Positions 27,677-35,056 of a stretch of DNA of 64,000 nucleotides are shown in pieces. The position numbers were made by a program, and so were the translations under genes. The number at the start of each line of letters is the position of its first letter. Position 1 is the stretch's first letter. Under the pieces are notes generated by a model. The model saw only the letters and a program-made list of their open reading frames with translations, had not been told where the DNA came from and ran no database searches. This DNA is from an uncultured Flavobacteriaceae bacterium (GTDB lineage: Bacteria; Bacteroidota; Bacteroidia; Flavobacteriales; Flavobacteriaceae): assembly GCA_943842245.1 (NCBI GenBank), contig CALTAJ010000002.1:831596-895595 (forward strand), written 5' to 3'.

Positions 27677-28690
27677 ATGCTTAAAACAGATATCATTATC
27701 ATTGGTGCTGGACCTGTGGGGTTGTTCGCTGTTTTTGAGGCAGGATTAATGAAACTTAAATGTCATTTAATCGATGCTATACCTGAGGTAGGAGGACAAC
27801 TTACTGAAATCTATCCAAAAAAACCTATTTACGATATTCCAGGGTACCCGACTATCCTAGCGGGTGAACTAATTAATAATCTGATGGAACAAGCATCTCC
27901 TTTTAAACCTGGTTTTACTTTAGGAGAACGAGCAGAAAAAATTAATAAGCAAGTTGACGGTAACTTTATAGTGACAACAAATGAAGGTACGAAACACCAA
28001 GCTCCAGTAATAATGATAGCAGGTGGTTTGGGAAGTTTTGAGCCACGTAAACCTAAAATTGATGTTTTACACAACTTTGAAAAGAAAGGTGTTGAATTCA
28101 TGGTCAAAGATCCTGAGGCCTTTATTGGGAAAAAAATCTTTATTTCAGGCGGAGGTGACTCGGCCCTAGATTGGGCTATTTATTTTGCAGAAAATAATGA
28201 TAGTAGTGTTGGACTAGTTCATCGAAGTGAATCATTTCGAGCCCACAAAGATTCTGTAGAGAAAGTAGCTAAATTACAAAAGGAAGGAAAAATTGATTTT
28301 TATACTAATGCTGAAGTAATTGATCTAAAGGGGGACGAAGACCTTACCATGATTGAAATCAAGCAAAAAGATCAACCTAATATAAAGGTTAAAGTAGATG
28401 TTTGGCTTCCTTTGTTTGGATTATCACCTAAATTAGGACCAATAACAAACTGGGGTTTAGCAATTGAAAAGAATGCTATAAAAGTGGATAATACACTCGA
28501 TTATCAAAGTAATATTCCTGGAATTTTTGCTATTGGAGATGTTAATACATACCCAGGAAAATTAAAATTAATTCTATGTGGATTCCATGAGGCTACCTTA
28601 GCTGTTCAAAAAGCTTATAAGATTATTAATCCTGATAAACGTTTTACACTTAAATATACAACTGTTCAAGGTATTCAAGGATTTGAATAA
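27677..28690 (+). CDS. Ferredoxin/flavodoxin--NADP reductase, thioredoxin-reductase-like (YumC type)
   Basis: This FAD enzyme moves electrons between NADPH and ferredoxin. The N-terminal FAD motif is IIIIGAGPVGLFAVFEAG. It is followed by GGQLTEIYPKKPIYDIPG, a hallmark of the YumC-type reductases. The NADP motif is FISGGGDSALDWAIY, and the C-terminal FAD motif is IPGIFAIGDVNTYPGKLKLI. It lacks the CxxC of thioredoxin reductase, which separates it from TrxB. The length is 337 residues. It seems monocistronic or paired loosely with the next gene (42-base gap). Confidence 0.9.
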   Translation: MLKTDIIIIGAGPVGLFAVFEAGLMKLKCHLIDAIPEVGGQLTEIYPKKPIYDIPGYPTILAGELINNLMEQASPFKPGFTLGERAEKINKQVDGNFIVTTNEGTKHQAPVIMIAGGLGSFEPRKPKIDVLHNFEKKGVEFMVKDPEAFIGKKIFISGGGDSALDWAIYFAENNDSSVGLVHRSESFRAHKDSVEKVAKLQKEGKIDFYTNAEVIDLKGDEDLTMIEIKQKDQPNIKVKVDVWLPLFGLSPKLGPITNWGLAIEKNAIKVDNTLDYQSNIPGIFAIGDVNTYPGKLKLILCGFHEATLAVQKAYKIINPDKRFTLKYTTVQGIQGFE

Positions 28691-28732
28691 ATCTTTTATA
28701 TATTAAATTTTTTAAAAAATTAATCTTTAAAT

Positions 28733-29521
28733 ATGGACTACTCAATTTATCAGGTGGATGCTTTTACTGACTTACTTTTTAAAGGTAATCCAGCTTGTGT
28801 AGTTCCACTTGACAGATGGCTAGATGACGATGTTTTACTAAACGTTGCCAAAGAGAATGGCGTTCCAGAAACTGCTTTTTTTGTTAAAAAAAATAATGAA
28901 ATTCACCTACGCTGGTTTACTCCCGATATTGAGATGGATCTTTGTGGACACGCAACCCTAGCTACTGCACATGTTATTAAGAAGCATCTTCATTATCAAG
29001 GTGAAATCTTAAATTTTAAAACTCTAAGTGGAGATGTAAAAGTATCTATTTCAAACGACAAGTATTTCTTAGATTTTCCATCTAGGATGCCTGTAGATAA
29101 TTCCCTACCAAATAATTTAAAAGAAGCATTAAATTTAATTCCTAACAGAGTCTTAAAATCAAGAGATTATGTCTTGGTCTATGAAAATGAAGCCGCTATA
29201 AGAAATATTCAAATTAAAAGAAATTTATTTGATACTTTAGATTTAGGGACTGGAGGGGTAGTGGTAACATCTCAAGGTGAAAAAGTAGATTTTGTGTCTC
29301 GTTTTTTCACCCCAAGAGCTACTTTATTGGAGGATCCTGTTACTGGCTCAGCACATTGCTCATTAATCCCTTATTGGGCTTCTAAATTAAATAAAGAAAG
29401 GTTAAGCGCCCAGCAACTGTCTGAGCGTGGGGGTACTTTGATTTGTGAAAACCTAGGAGATAGAGTCTTAATAGGTGGAGAAGCACGCACCTTTCTTGAA
29501 GGTACTTTTAAAATAAAATGA
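28733..29521 (+). CDS. PhzF-family isomerase/epimerase-like protein
   Basis: The diaminopimelate-epimerase-like double fold is recognisable: YQVDAFTDLLFKGNPACVVP at the start, ENGVPETAFFVKKN with the Glu that acts in PhzF, DIEMDLCGHATLATAHVI and, in the second half, LLEDPVTGSAHCSLIPYW. The length of 262 residues is typical. No phenazine genes are near. These proteins are widespread in bacteria and mostly of unknown substrate, so no specific reaction is assigned. Confidence 0.9.
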   Translation: MDYSIYQVDAFTDLLFKGNPACVVPLDRWLDDDVLLNVAKENGVPETAFFVKKNNEIHLRWFTPDIEMDLCGHATLATAHVIKKHLHYQGEILNFKTLSGDVKVSISNDKYFLDFPSRMPVDNSLPNNLKEALNLIPNRVLKSRDYVLVYENEAAIRNIQIKRNLFDTLDLGTGGVVVTSQGEKVDFVSRFFTPRATLLEDPVTGSAHCSLIPYWASKLNKERLSAQQLSERGGTLICENLGDRVLIGGEARTFLEGTFKIK

Positions 29522-29549
29522 TACTTAAATTAAACGTTAATTTATATTA

Positions 29550-29567
29550 AAAAGTAACTATACTTTT
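29550..29567. repeat. Small palindrome after the PhzF gene
   Basis: AAAAGTA and TACTTTT form a perfect seven-base inverted repeat with the loop ACTA, 28 bases after the PhzF stop. It could be a weak AT-only terminator or an operator for the tryptophanase/PTS run. The gap 29522-29655 shows no clear TAnnTTTG element. Confidence 0.3.
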
Positions 29568-29655
29568 CATAGAATTCAATTTATTTGGGTTATTAAAACT
29601 GAGAAAAATGTAACTTTAGTGATATTATTATTTTTAATAAAACTTTGAATACAAT

Positions 29656-31047
29656 ATGGAATTTCTTAATGATGCCGAGCCTTTTAGAATTAAAATGGTT
29701 GAACCCATAAAAAAAACAACTCGTGAAGAAAGAGAAAACCTTATAAAAGAAGCTGATTTTAATGTCTTTAAAATTAAAGCTGAAAATGTATTTATCGATA
29801 TGATTACAGATAGTGGAACCTCTGCTATGAGTAGTAAACAATGGGGTGGTATAATGACTGGTGATGAATCTTATGCCGGCAGTTCTAGCTTTTATCGTCT
29901 GAGAGATTCTGTACAAGATATCATGGGATTTAAATACGTTCAACCAACACATCAGGGAAGAGCCGCTGATTTTATCATGTCTCAAATCTATGGTACCAAA
30001 GGAGGTTATATTCTAGGAAATCTTCATTTCGATAGCTTTAAAGGACATTCTGAAATTGCAGGCTCTATACCAATCGATTTAATTATTGAAGAAGGTAGAA
30101 CTGCTAACTCAAATCCATTCCCATTTAAAGGGAATATGGATATTGAAAAATTAAACTTATTCATAGAAGAAAAGGGTAAAGAAAACATCCCTCTAATTAT
30201 CATTACAGTAACTTCAAATGGAAACGGTGGGCAGCCTGTATCTATGGAAAATATTAGGTCCGTTTCTGTCATTGCTAAAGAGAATAATATTCCTCTTATG
30301 ATTGATGCAGCTCGTTTTGCTGAGAATTGTTATTTCATAAAGGAAAGGGAACAAGGGTATGAAAATAAATCTATTAAAGAAATTTCAAACGAAATGTTTT
30401 CCTACGCAGACGGTTGCGTAATGAGCTCTAAAAAAGACGGCTTAGTAAACATAGGTGGATTTATATGTACCCGCCATGAAGAATTATTTCCAGCTATCAA
30501 TCAATTGGCTATTATTAATGAAGGGTTTGTAACCTATGGAGGCATGAGTGGTAGAGATTTAGAAGCTCTCGCGATTGGACTTCATGAGGGAATTGACCAG
30601 GAGTATTTAAAATACAGAATTGAACAAGTAAAATACTTAGGGGAGGAACTTTTTAAAAGAGGAGTCCCAATAATATTACCCACAGGAGGTCATGGAGTAT
30701 ATGTTGATGCACAAAAATTTTATCCCCAAATTCCTCAAAGCGAGTTCCCTGGACAAGCTTTAGTAGTTGAACTTTATAAGACTGCTGGAGTCCGAGGGGT
30801 AGAATTAGGCTCCTGTGCTTTTTCAAAAAAAGATAAAGAAACAGGTGCTACTATATATCCAGATCTTGAATTAGTTCGCTTGACTGTTTCAAGGAGGGTT
30901 TACACGCACCGTCATATGGACGTTGTAATTAAAGCTCTTGAGAATGTCTATAAAAGAAGAGATCAAATGAAAGGATTGAAGCTGACTTATGAGGGTCCTA
31001 TTATTAGTTTACGCCATTTTACAGCTAAATTTGAACCAATAGCCTAA
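29656..31047 (+). CDS. tnaA: Tryptophanase (PLP-dependent beta-elimination lyase)
   Basis: The enzyme splits L-tryptophan into indole, pyruvate and ammonia. Family landmarks are EPFRIKMVEPIKKTTREERE, IDMITDSGTSAMS, PTHQGRAADF and the PLP lysine in SSKKDGLVNIGG (about K260). It was weighed against tyrosine phenol-lyase. Asp at the Thr124 position of that enzyme (GNLHFDSFKGHS) and Leu at the Arg381 position (VRGVELGS) favour tryptophanase. The length is 463 residues. Only ten bases separate it from the alcohol dehydrogenase gene, so it appears to head the PTS gene run. It would supply pyruvate and free indole. Confidence 0.88.
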   Translation: MEFLNDAEPFRIKMVEPIKKTTREERENLIKEADFNVFKIKAENVFIDMITDSGTSAMSSKQWGGIMTGDESYAGSSSFYRLRDSVQDIMGFKYVQPTHQGRAADFIMSQIYGTKGGYILGNLHFDSFKGHSEIAGSIPIDLIIEEGRTANSNPFPFKGNMDIEKLNLFIEEKGKENIPLIIITVTSNGNGGQPVSMENIRSVSVIAKENNIPLMIDAARFAENCYFIKEREQGYENKSIKEISNEMFSYADGCVMSSKKDGLVNIGGFICTRHEELFPAINQLAIINEGFVTYGGMSGRDLEALAIGLHEGIDQEYLKYRIEQVKYLGEELFKRGVPIILPTGGHGVYVDAQKFYPQIPQSEFPGQALVVELYKTAGVRGVELGSCAFSKKDKETGATIYPDLELVRLTVSRRVYTHRHMDVVIKALENVYKRRDQMKGLKLTYEGPIISLRHFTAKFEPIA

Positions 31048-31057
31048 ATATTTTAAA

Positions 31058-32209
31058 ATGAATCATTCTTTTAATTTTTTTACTCCTACTCAACTTATTT
31101 TTGGATCTGGTAGACTTGAAGAATTAAAAGAAGTAGCACCTAAATATGGTAGTAAATGTCTATTGGTTTGTAGACCTCTAGAAGGTTCACTAAAATTGAC
31201 CTACCAAAGAGTTGAAAATTTATTAAATTCTGTAAATGTTAAAGTTATCTTTTTTGATGAAATTATTCCAAATCCTACAATTGAAGGAATTGAAAAAGGA
31301 GTAATAACAGCTGTAAAAAATCAAGTGGATTTTGTTCTAGGTGTTGGAGGAGGCTCTGTTATGGATTCTGCAAAATTAATTGCATTACTTCATAATCCAG
31401 AGGGAGTAATAAATTGGGGGAAAGCTTTAATTTCTTACGATCATCCTTTTAATTATGTTGCTTCAAAACAACACACACTTCCTTTTATTGCTGTTTCCAC
31501 AACTTCAGGTACTGGCTCGCAATGTACCCAAGCTGCTGTAATTAGTGATAATCAAAAGAAAGAAAAAATTACTTTATTTCACTTAGATTTATTTCCCAAA
31601 GTTGCAATCATAGATCCAGAGTTAATGACATCAGTCCCTAAAGGTGTAACGGCTGCTACAGGTTTTGACGCTTTTACTCATGCTTTTGAAAGCTATCTTG
31701 GTGGTCGAACATCACCACTCACAAAACAGATGTCATTTCAAGCCATTGAATTGGTAATAGAAAATTTACCTAAAGCAATAAAGGAACCTAATAATATTGA
31801 GTATAGAACTAAGCTTGCATGGGCAGATACTTTAGCAGGAATGTGTTTATCAAATGGAGGAGCCGATTTACCACATCCACTAGGTGAAATAATTGGTGGA
31901 ATTTGTCCTAGAATTGCTCATGGTGAAACCCTAGCTATGGTCTACCCTTCTTTTTTAGAATACAAAAAAAATATTGCCCCCGATAAATTCAAAGAAATTG
32001 CTGTCTTTCTTGGGTTGAAAAAAGATCCTTCTGAACTCTCTTCAAAAATAATAGAATTACTAAATATTACTGATCTTTCAAATGCTTGTAAACGTGCAGA
32101 ATTAACACAGGAGGAAAAAAATGAAATCTTAACTCATCCATTACTAACCAAACTTGAACCCAAAAACAGTGATAAAATTGTTAGTATTATGAAAAAAAGT
32201 ATCATTTAA
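31058..32209 (+). CDS. Iron-containing alcohol dehydrogenase
   Basis: This is a group III metal-dependent, NAD(P)-linked alcohol dehydrogenase. Landmarks are FGSGRLEEL at the start, the nucleotide site VLGVGGGSVMDSAKLIA, the TTSGTGSQCT loop and the metal ligands in ATGFDAFTHAFES (Asp and His), ADLPHPLGE and IAHGETLAM (both His). The length is 383 residues. It sits between tryptophanase and a sugar-phosphate epimerase with 10-base gaps. In this setting it may oxidise a polyol or polyol phosphate brought in by the PTS (inference), but the family substrate range is wide. Confidence 0.9.
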   Translation: MNHSFNFFTPTQLIFGSGRLEELKEVAPKYGSKCLLVCRPLEGSLKLTYQRVENLLNSVNVKVIFFDEIIPNPTIEGIEKGVITAVKNQVDFVLGVGGGSVMDSAKLIALLHNPEGVINWGKALISYDHPFNYVASKQHTLPFIAVSTTSGTGSQCTQAAVISDNQKKEKITLFHLDLFPKVAIIDPELMTSVPKGVTAATGFDAFTHAFESYLGGRTSPLTKQMSFQAIELVIENLPKAIKEPNNIEYRTKLAWADTLAGMCLSNGGADLPHPLGEIIGGICPRIAHGETLAMVYPSFLEYKKNIAPDKFKEIAVFLGLKKDPSELSSKIIELLNITDLSNACKRAELTQEEKNEILTHPLLTKLEPKNSDKIVSIMKKSII

Positions 32210-32219
32210 TTTATACCGT

Positions 32220-32921
32220 ATGAAGAAAATTAAAATAGCAGCTGGATTGGCTCATGTAGATTATGGCCATTTGGCTGATCTTGCCAGAGTTGCAACTGAA
32301 GCTGGAGCAGATTATATCCATTCGGATGCTGCTGATATGCATGATTTGAAAAATATGCAATTAATGGGTGGTCATCAAATCATTGACGGAATTAGAAAAC
32401 ATACTGATTTACCTATTGAATGTCACATATATACTAAAACTTGTGATTTATTATTCATTGACAAGCTAGCTGAAGTTGGAACAAATATGCTCATCCTGCC
32501 AGCAGAACATTTTATTGGTGCACCCTTAGCATACATTATTAATTGGTGCAGAGAACGCTCTATGAAAGTTGGACTAACGATTGGCCTTTATACTCCCTTA
32601 TCTTTTGTTGAAGAATCTATATATGATATTGACCGTTTACATATTGTCGTTCACGGGGTAGATGAAACTGACGGTAAAGATAATTGGGGTTGGAGAAAAT
32701 CGTGTTTAGACCTTTTAAAAAGGGCTCGTCGGCTTGTTGACGAAAAAAATCCAAAATGTGAAATCGCAATTGACGGTGGGATTCGAGCAGATAATCTGGA
32801 TCCATTAATAGCTTGCGATCCAGATGTTGTAGTATTGTCCTCTGCTATTTTTAAAGATTCAGAAGGAATAAAAACTGCTTTAACTAAGTGCAGAACAGCA
32901 ATAAAAAAAGCACAATCCTAA
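32220..32921 (+). CDS. Ribulose-phosphate-3-epimerase-like sugar-phosphate epimerase
   Basis: This is a TIM-barrel of the pentulose/hexulose-phosphate 3-epimerase family. Catalytic and metal positions are visible: GADYIHSDAADMHD (equivalent to HxD of Rpe), LPIECHIYTK (His), VVHGVDE and EIAIDGGIRADNL (Asp). The N-terminus (KIAAGLAHVDYGHLADLAR) and the spacing differ enough from housekeeping Rpe to suggest a specialised enzyme such as an SgcE-type epimerase. The length is 233 residues. It precedes the EIIA gene by nine bases, which points to a ketose-phosphate made from the PTS substrate. Confidence 0.82.
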   Translation: MKKIKIAAGLAHVDYGHLADLARVATEAGADYIHSDAADMHDLKNMQLMGGHQIIDGIRKHTDLPIECHIYTKTCDLLFIDKLAEVGTNMLILPAEHFIGAPLAYIINWCRERSMKVGLTIGLYTPLSFVEESIYDIDRLHIVVHGVDETDGKDNWGWRKSCLDLLKRARRLVDEKNPKCEIAIDGGIRADNLDPLIACDPDVVVLSSAIFKDSEGIKTALTKCRTAIKKAQS

Positions 32922-32930
32922 ATTTGGAAG

Positions 32931-33368
32931 ATGGCTAAATTATCTCCTGTTTTTATTGAACTTGGTCTACAAGGACAAAATAAGGTTCATGTTATCTCTG
33001 AACTAGTTGATAAACTTCATCAGAAAGGCTGTCTATTTGAAAAAAAACAATATCTAGATGCAGTACTAGAGCGTGAAAATCTATTATCTACCTACTGTGG
33101 TCATCATATAGCAATTCCTCATGCCGTTTCAAAAGCAGTTAAAAAAGCAGCCTTTGGTTTCTGTAGAATAACTCCAATAGAATGGGATAAAGATGATGAA
33201 AAGGTTCAATTTATTCTAATACTAGCTATCCCTGATTCGTCAAGTAGTAAAAATAATAGGCATATAGATATGATGTCACAAATAGCTGGTTTAGCCTTGG
33301 AAGATGAAGTGAGAAAGATTTGGAAAAGTGCTAAGACAAAAGATATCATTATAAAAACATTTCAGTAA
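32931..33368 (+). CDS. PTS EIIA component (fructose/mannitol type)
   Basis: This domain takes phosphate from HPr and gives it to EIIB. It is a stand-alone EIIA of the PTS_EIIA_2 type. The phosphorylated His is in HHIAIPHAVSKAV (about H64). VLERENLLSTYCG before it and VQFILILAIPDS after it are usual. The length is 145 residues. It is the first of five PTS genes in order A, C, B, HPr, EI. Confidence 0.93.
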   Translation: MAKLSPVFIELGLQGQNKVHVISELVDKLHQKGCLFEKKQYLDAVLERENLLSTYCGHHIAIPHAVSKAVKKAAFGFCRITPIEWDKDDEKVQFILILAIPDSSSSKNNRHIDMMSQIAGLALEDEVRKIWKSAKTKDIIIKTFQ

Positions 33369-33379
33369 ATATTTAAATC

Positions 33380-34441
33380 ATGAATTTTTGGAAAGAAACA
33401 GCTGATATATTTAAAGAGACTGGAACTCACTTTAGAACAGGGGTCTCCTACATGCTTCCAATTCTCCTTATTGGTGGTGTGGTAGGAAGTCTAGCGGTTT
33501 TAGGAGGAGGCGAATATATAGAAGGATCTATTTGGAAAGTTTTTAAAGACGTTGGGGCAATTGGCCTGACCTATTTTGTTCCCATTATGGCTGCCTATAC
33601 AGCATATAGTATTTGTGATACTCCTGGGATAGCGCCAGGTTTTATTATAGGAATTTTAGCCCAACAAATTGATACAGGTTACTTAGGCGCCCTCTTGGGT
33701 GGGATATTAGTAGGTTACGTGACTTACATGCTTATGAAAATAGAATTACCAGACATTATTCAAAGTACCTGGGGATTTTTAGCGCCTGTAATTAGCACTT
33801 TAATTGTTGTAGTTTTTATGGTCTACTTTTTAGGCCCCCCAATCTCTTGGTTAATGGGTATAATTTCTTCTTTCTTGTCAAATTTAGGAGAAGAGGGTTC
33901 AGCAGTAATGGGAGCAGTCATGGGATTCTTGGGTGGAATTGATTATGGAGGCCCCTTTAGTAAAACTCAAAGTACCTTTGCCACTGCTGTAATGGATATA
34001 GATCTTTACGTTCCTTTAGGAATTTGTGGGAGTATTGTTATAATACCTCCACTAGGCATGTGTCTAGCCACGTTTTTAAAACCTAAGCTTTATACTAAAG
34101 TAGAAAGAAATTATGCTAAAAGTTCATGGATTTATTCAATAGTAGGAGGGTTTACAGAAATTGTCATTCCACTTGCAGTTGGAGACTTGGTTCGTGTAAC
34201 TATTGCCACTGCTCTTGGATGTACTATTGGGGGAACCATAGCAGGAATATTTTTGCTAGAGCTAAGTACTCCAGTATTAGGTATTGCACAATGGTTTTTT
34301 TATAATAAACCGTTGATATTTGTAATTTGTGTAGTTGTTGGGTCAGTAGTAACAGCACTAACTGCAAATTTACTTAAGAGTGTTAGTAAAAGAGACATCT
34401 CAGCCCTAGATGCTGCTGATGCTGAACTTGAAGAATTTTAA
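33380..34441 (+). CDS. PTS EIIC membrane permease (fructose family)
   Basis: This is the sugar-translocating component, with about nine to ten membrane helices. It belongs to the fructose-family EIIC: FRTGVSYMLPILLIGGVVGS, DTPGIAPGFIIGILAQQID and DYGGPFSKTQSTFATA are characteristic. The length is 353 residues. It is a separate protein, not fused to A or B. The substrate cannot be read from the sequence: fructose is possible, but the neighbouring epimerase and polyol-type dehydrogenase suggest a pentitol, hexitol or rarer ketose (inference). Confidence 0.92.
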   Translation: MNFWKETADIFKETGTHFRTGVSYMLPILLIGGVVGSLAVLGGGEYIEGSIWKVFKDVGAIGLTYFVPIMAAYTAYSICDTPGIAPGFIIGILAQQIDTGYLGALLGGILVGYVTYMLMKIELPDIIQSTWGFLAPVISTLIVVVFMVYFLGPPISWLMGIISSFLSNLGEEGSAVMGAVMGFLGGIDYGGPFSKTQSTFATAVMDIDLYVPLGICGSIVIIPPLGMCLATFLKPKLYTKVERNYAKSSWIYSIVGGFTEIVIPLAVGDLVRVTIATALGCTIGGTIAGIFLLELSTPVLGIAQWFFYNKPLIFVICVVVGSVVTALTANLLKSVSKRDISALDAADAELEEF

Positions 34442-34452
34442 TTTGATTAAGT

Positions 34453-34764
34453 ATGAAAATAGCGTTAATAACAGCATGCCTAGCTGGGGTTGCACACAGT
34501 AAGATGGCTGCACTAGCTCTAAAAAAAGAAGCAAAAAAAAGAGGATATGAAATTGCTGTTGAAGAGCAAGGTGGACACAAAATACCAATAAAACTCTCCA
34601 AGCAAGACATAGCTGAATCTGATATCGTAATTATAGCAAAAATGGTTTCTATTTCTGGGAAAGAACGTTTTAAAGATAAAACGATTTTAGATGTAAGTGT
34701 AAATCAAGCAGTTCGTAAACCTGGTTTGATTTTAGATAAAGCTGAAGATTTGATTTCAAATTAA
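34453..34764 (+). CDS. PTS EIIB component (fructose family)
   Basis: This small domain carries the phosphocysteine that phosphorylates the incoming sugar. Cys9 lies in ALITACLAGVAHSKMAA, a variant of the usual TACPTGIAHTYMAA in which the Pro and Thr after the cysteine are replaced. The length is 103 residues. It follows EIIC by 11 bases and precedes HPr by four. Confidence 0.92.
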   Translation: MKIALITACLAGVAHSKMAALALKKEAKKRGYEIAVEEQGGHKIPIKLSKQDIAESDIVIIAKMVSISGKERFKDKTILDVSVNQAVRKPGLILDKAEDLISN

Positions 34765-34768
34765 AATT

Positions 34769-35032
34769 ATGATTAAAACATCACTAATTATTAAAGATAA
34801 GATAGGATTCCATGCCAGAACTGCCGCTATTTTTGCTAAAGCTGCAGCAGATTTTAAATCAGAAATTTTTGTTGAGTTTAATGGGAAAAAAATAAATGCT
34901 AAGAGTACTTTATCACTTATGACTTTGGGTGTTAAAAGTGAGGATAAAATTGAATTATTTATTAAGGGTATTGACCAAAATAGTGCTAATCAAACATTGG
35001 TTGATTTAGTAGAATCAAATTTTAAGAATTAG
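34769..35032 (+). CDS. ptsH: PTS phosphocarrier protein HPr
   Basis: HPr relays phosphate from EI to EIIA. His15 (GFHARTAAIF) and Ser46 (NAKSTLSLMTLG) are at exactly the classical positions. The normal HARP motif is changed to HART. Length is 87 residues. The gene ends with TAG at 35030-35032, and the reading frame continues without another stop straight into the EI coding region, so a read-through product would be an HPr-EI fusion. Confidence 0.94.
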   Translation: MIKTSLIIKDKIGFHARTAAIFAKAAADFKSEIFVEFNGKKINAKSTLSLMTLGVKSEDKIELFIKGIDQNSANQTLVDLVESNFKN

Positions 35033-35056
35033 TATATCAAAACACTTCAAGGCATA

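Noticed and set aside
29527-29546. A LacI-type operator upstream of the tryptophanase/PTS run (core AAACGTTA)
   Set aside because: The symmetry breaks at several positions close to the centre and the sequence is simple AT-rich DNA, so chance is likely.
29656-31047. Tyrosine phenol-lyase as the identity of the tryptophanase-like gene
   Set aside because: Several stretches (MFSYADGC, GRDLEALAIGL) look like that enzyme, but the residues that contact phenol differ: Asp for Thr124 and Leu for Arg381, as in tryptophanases.
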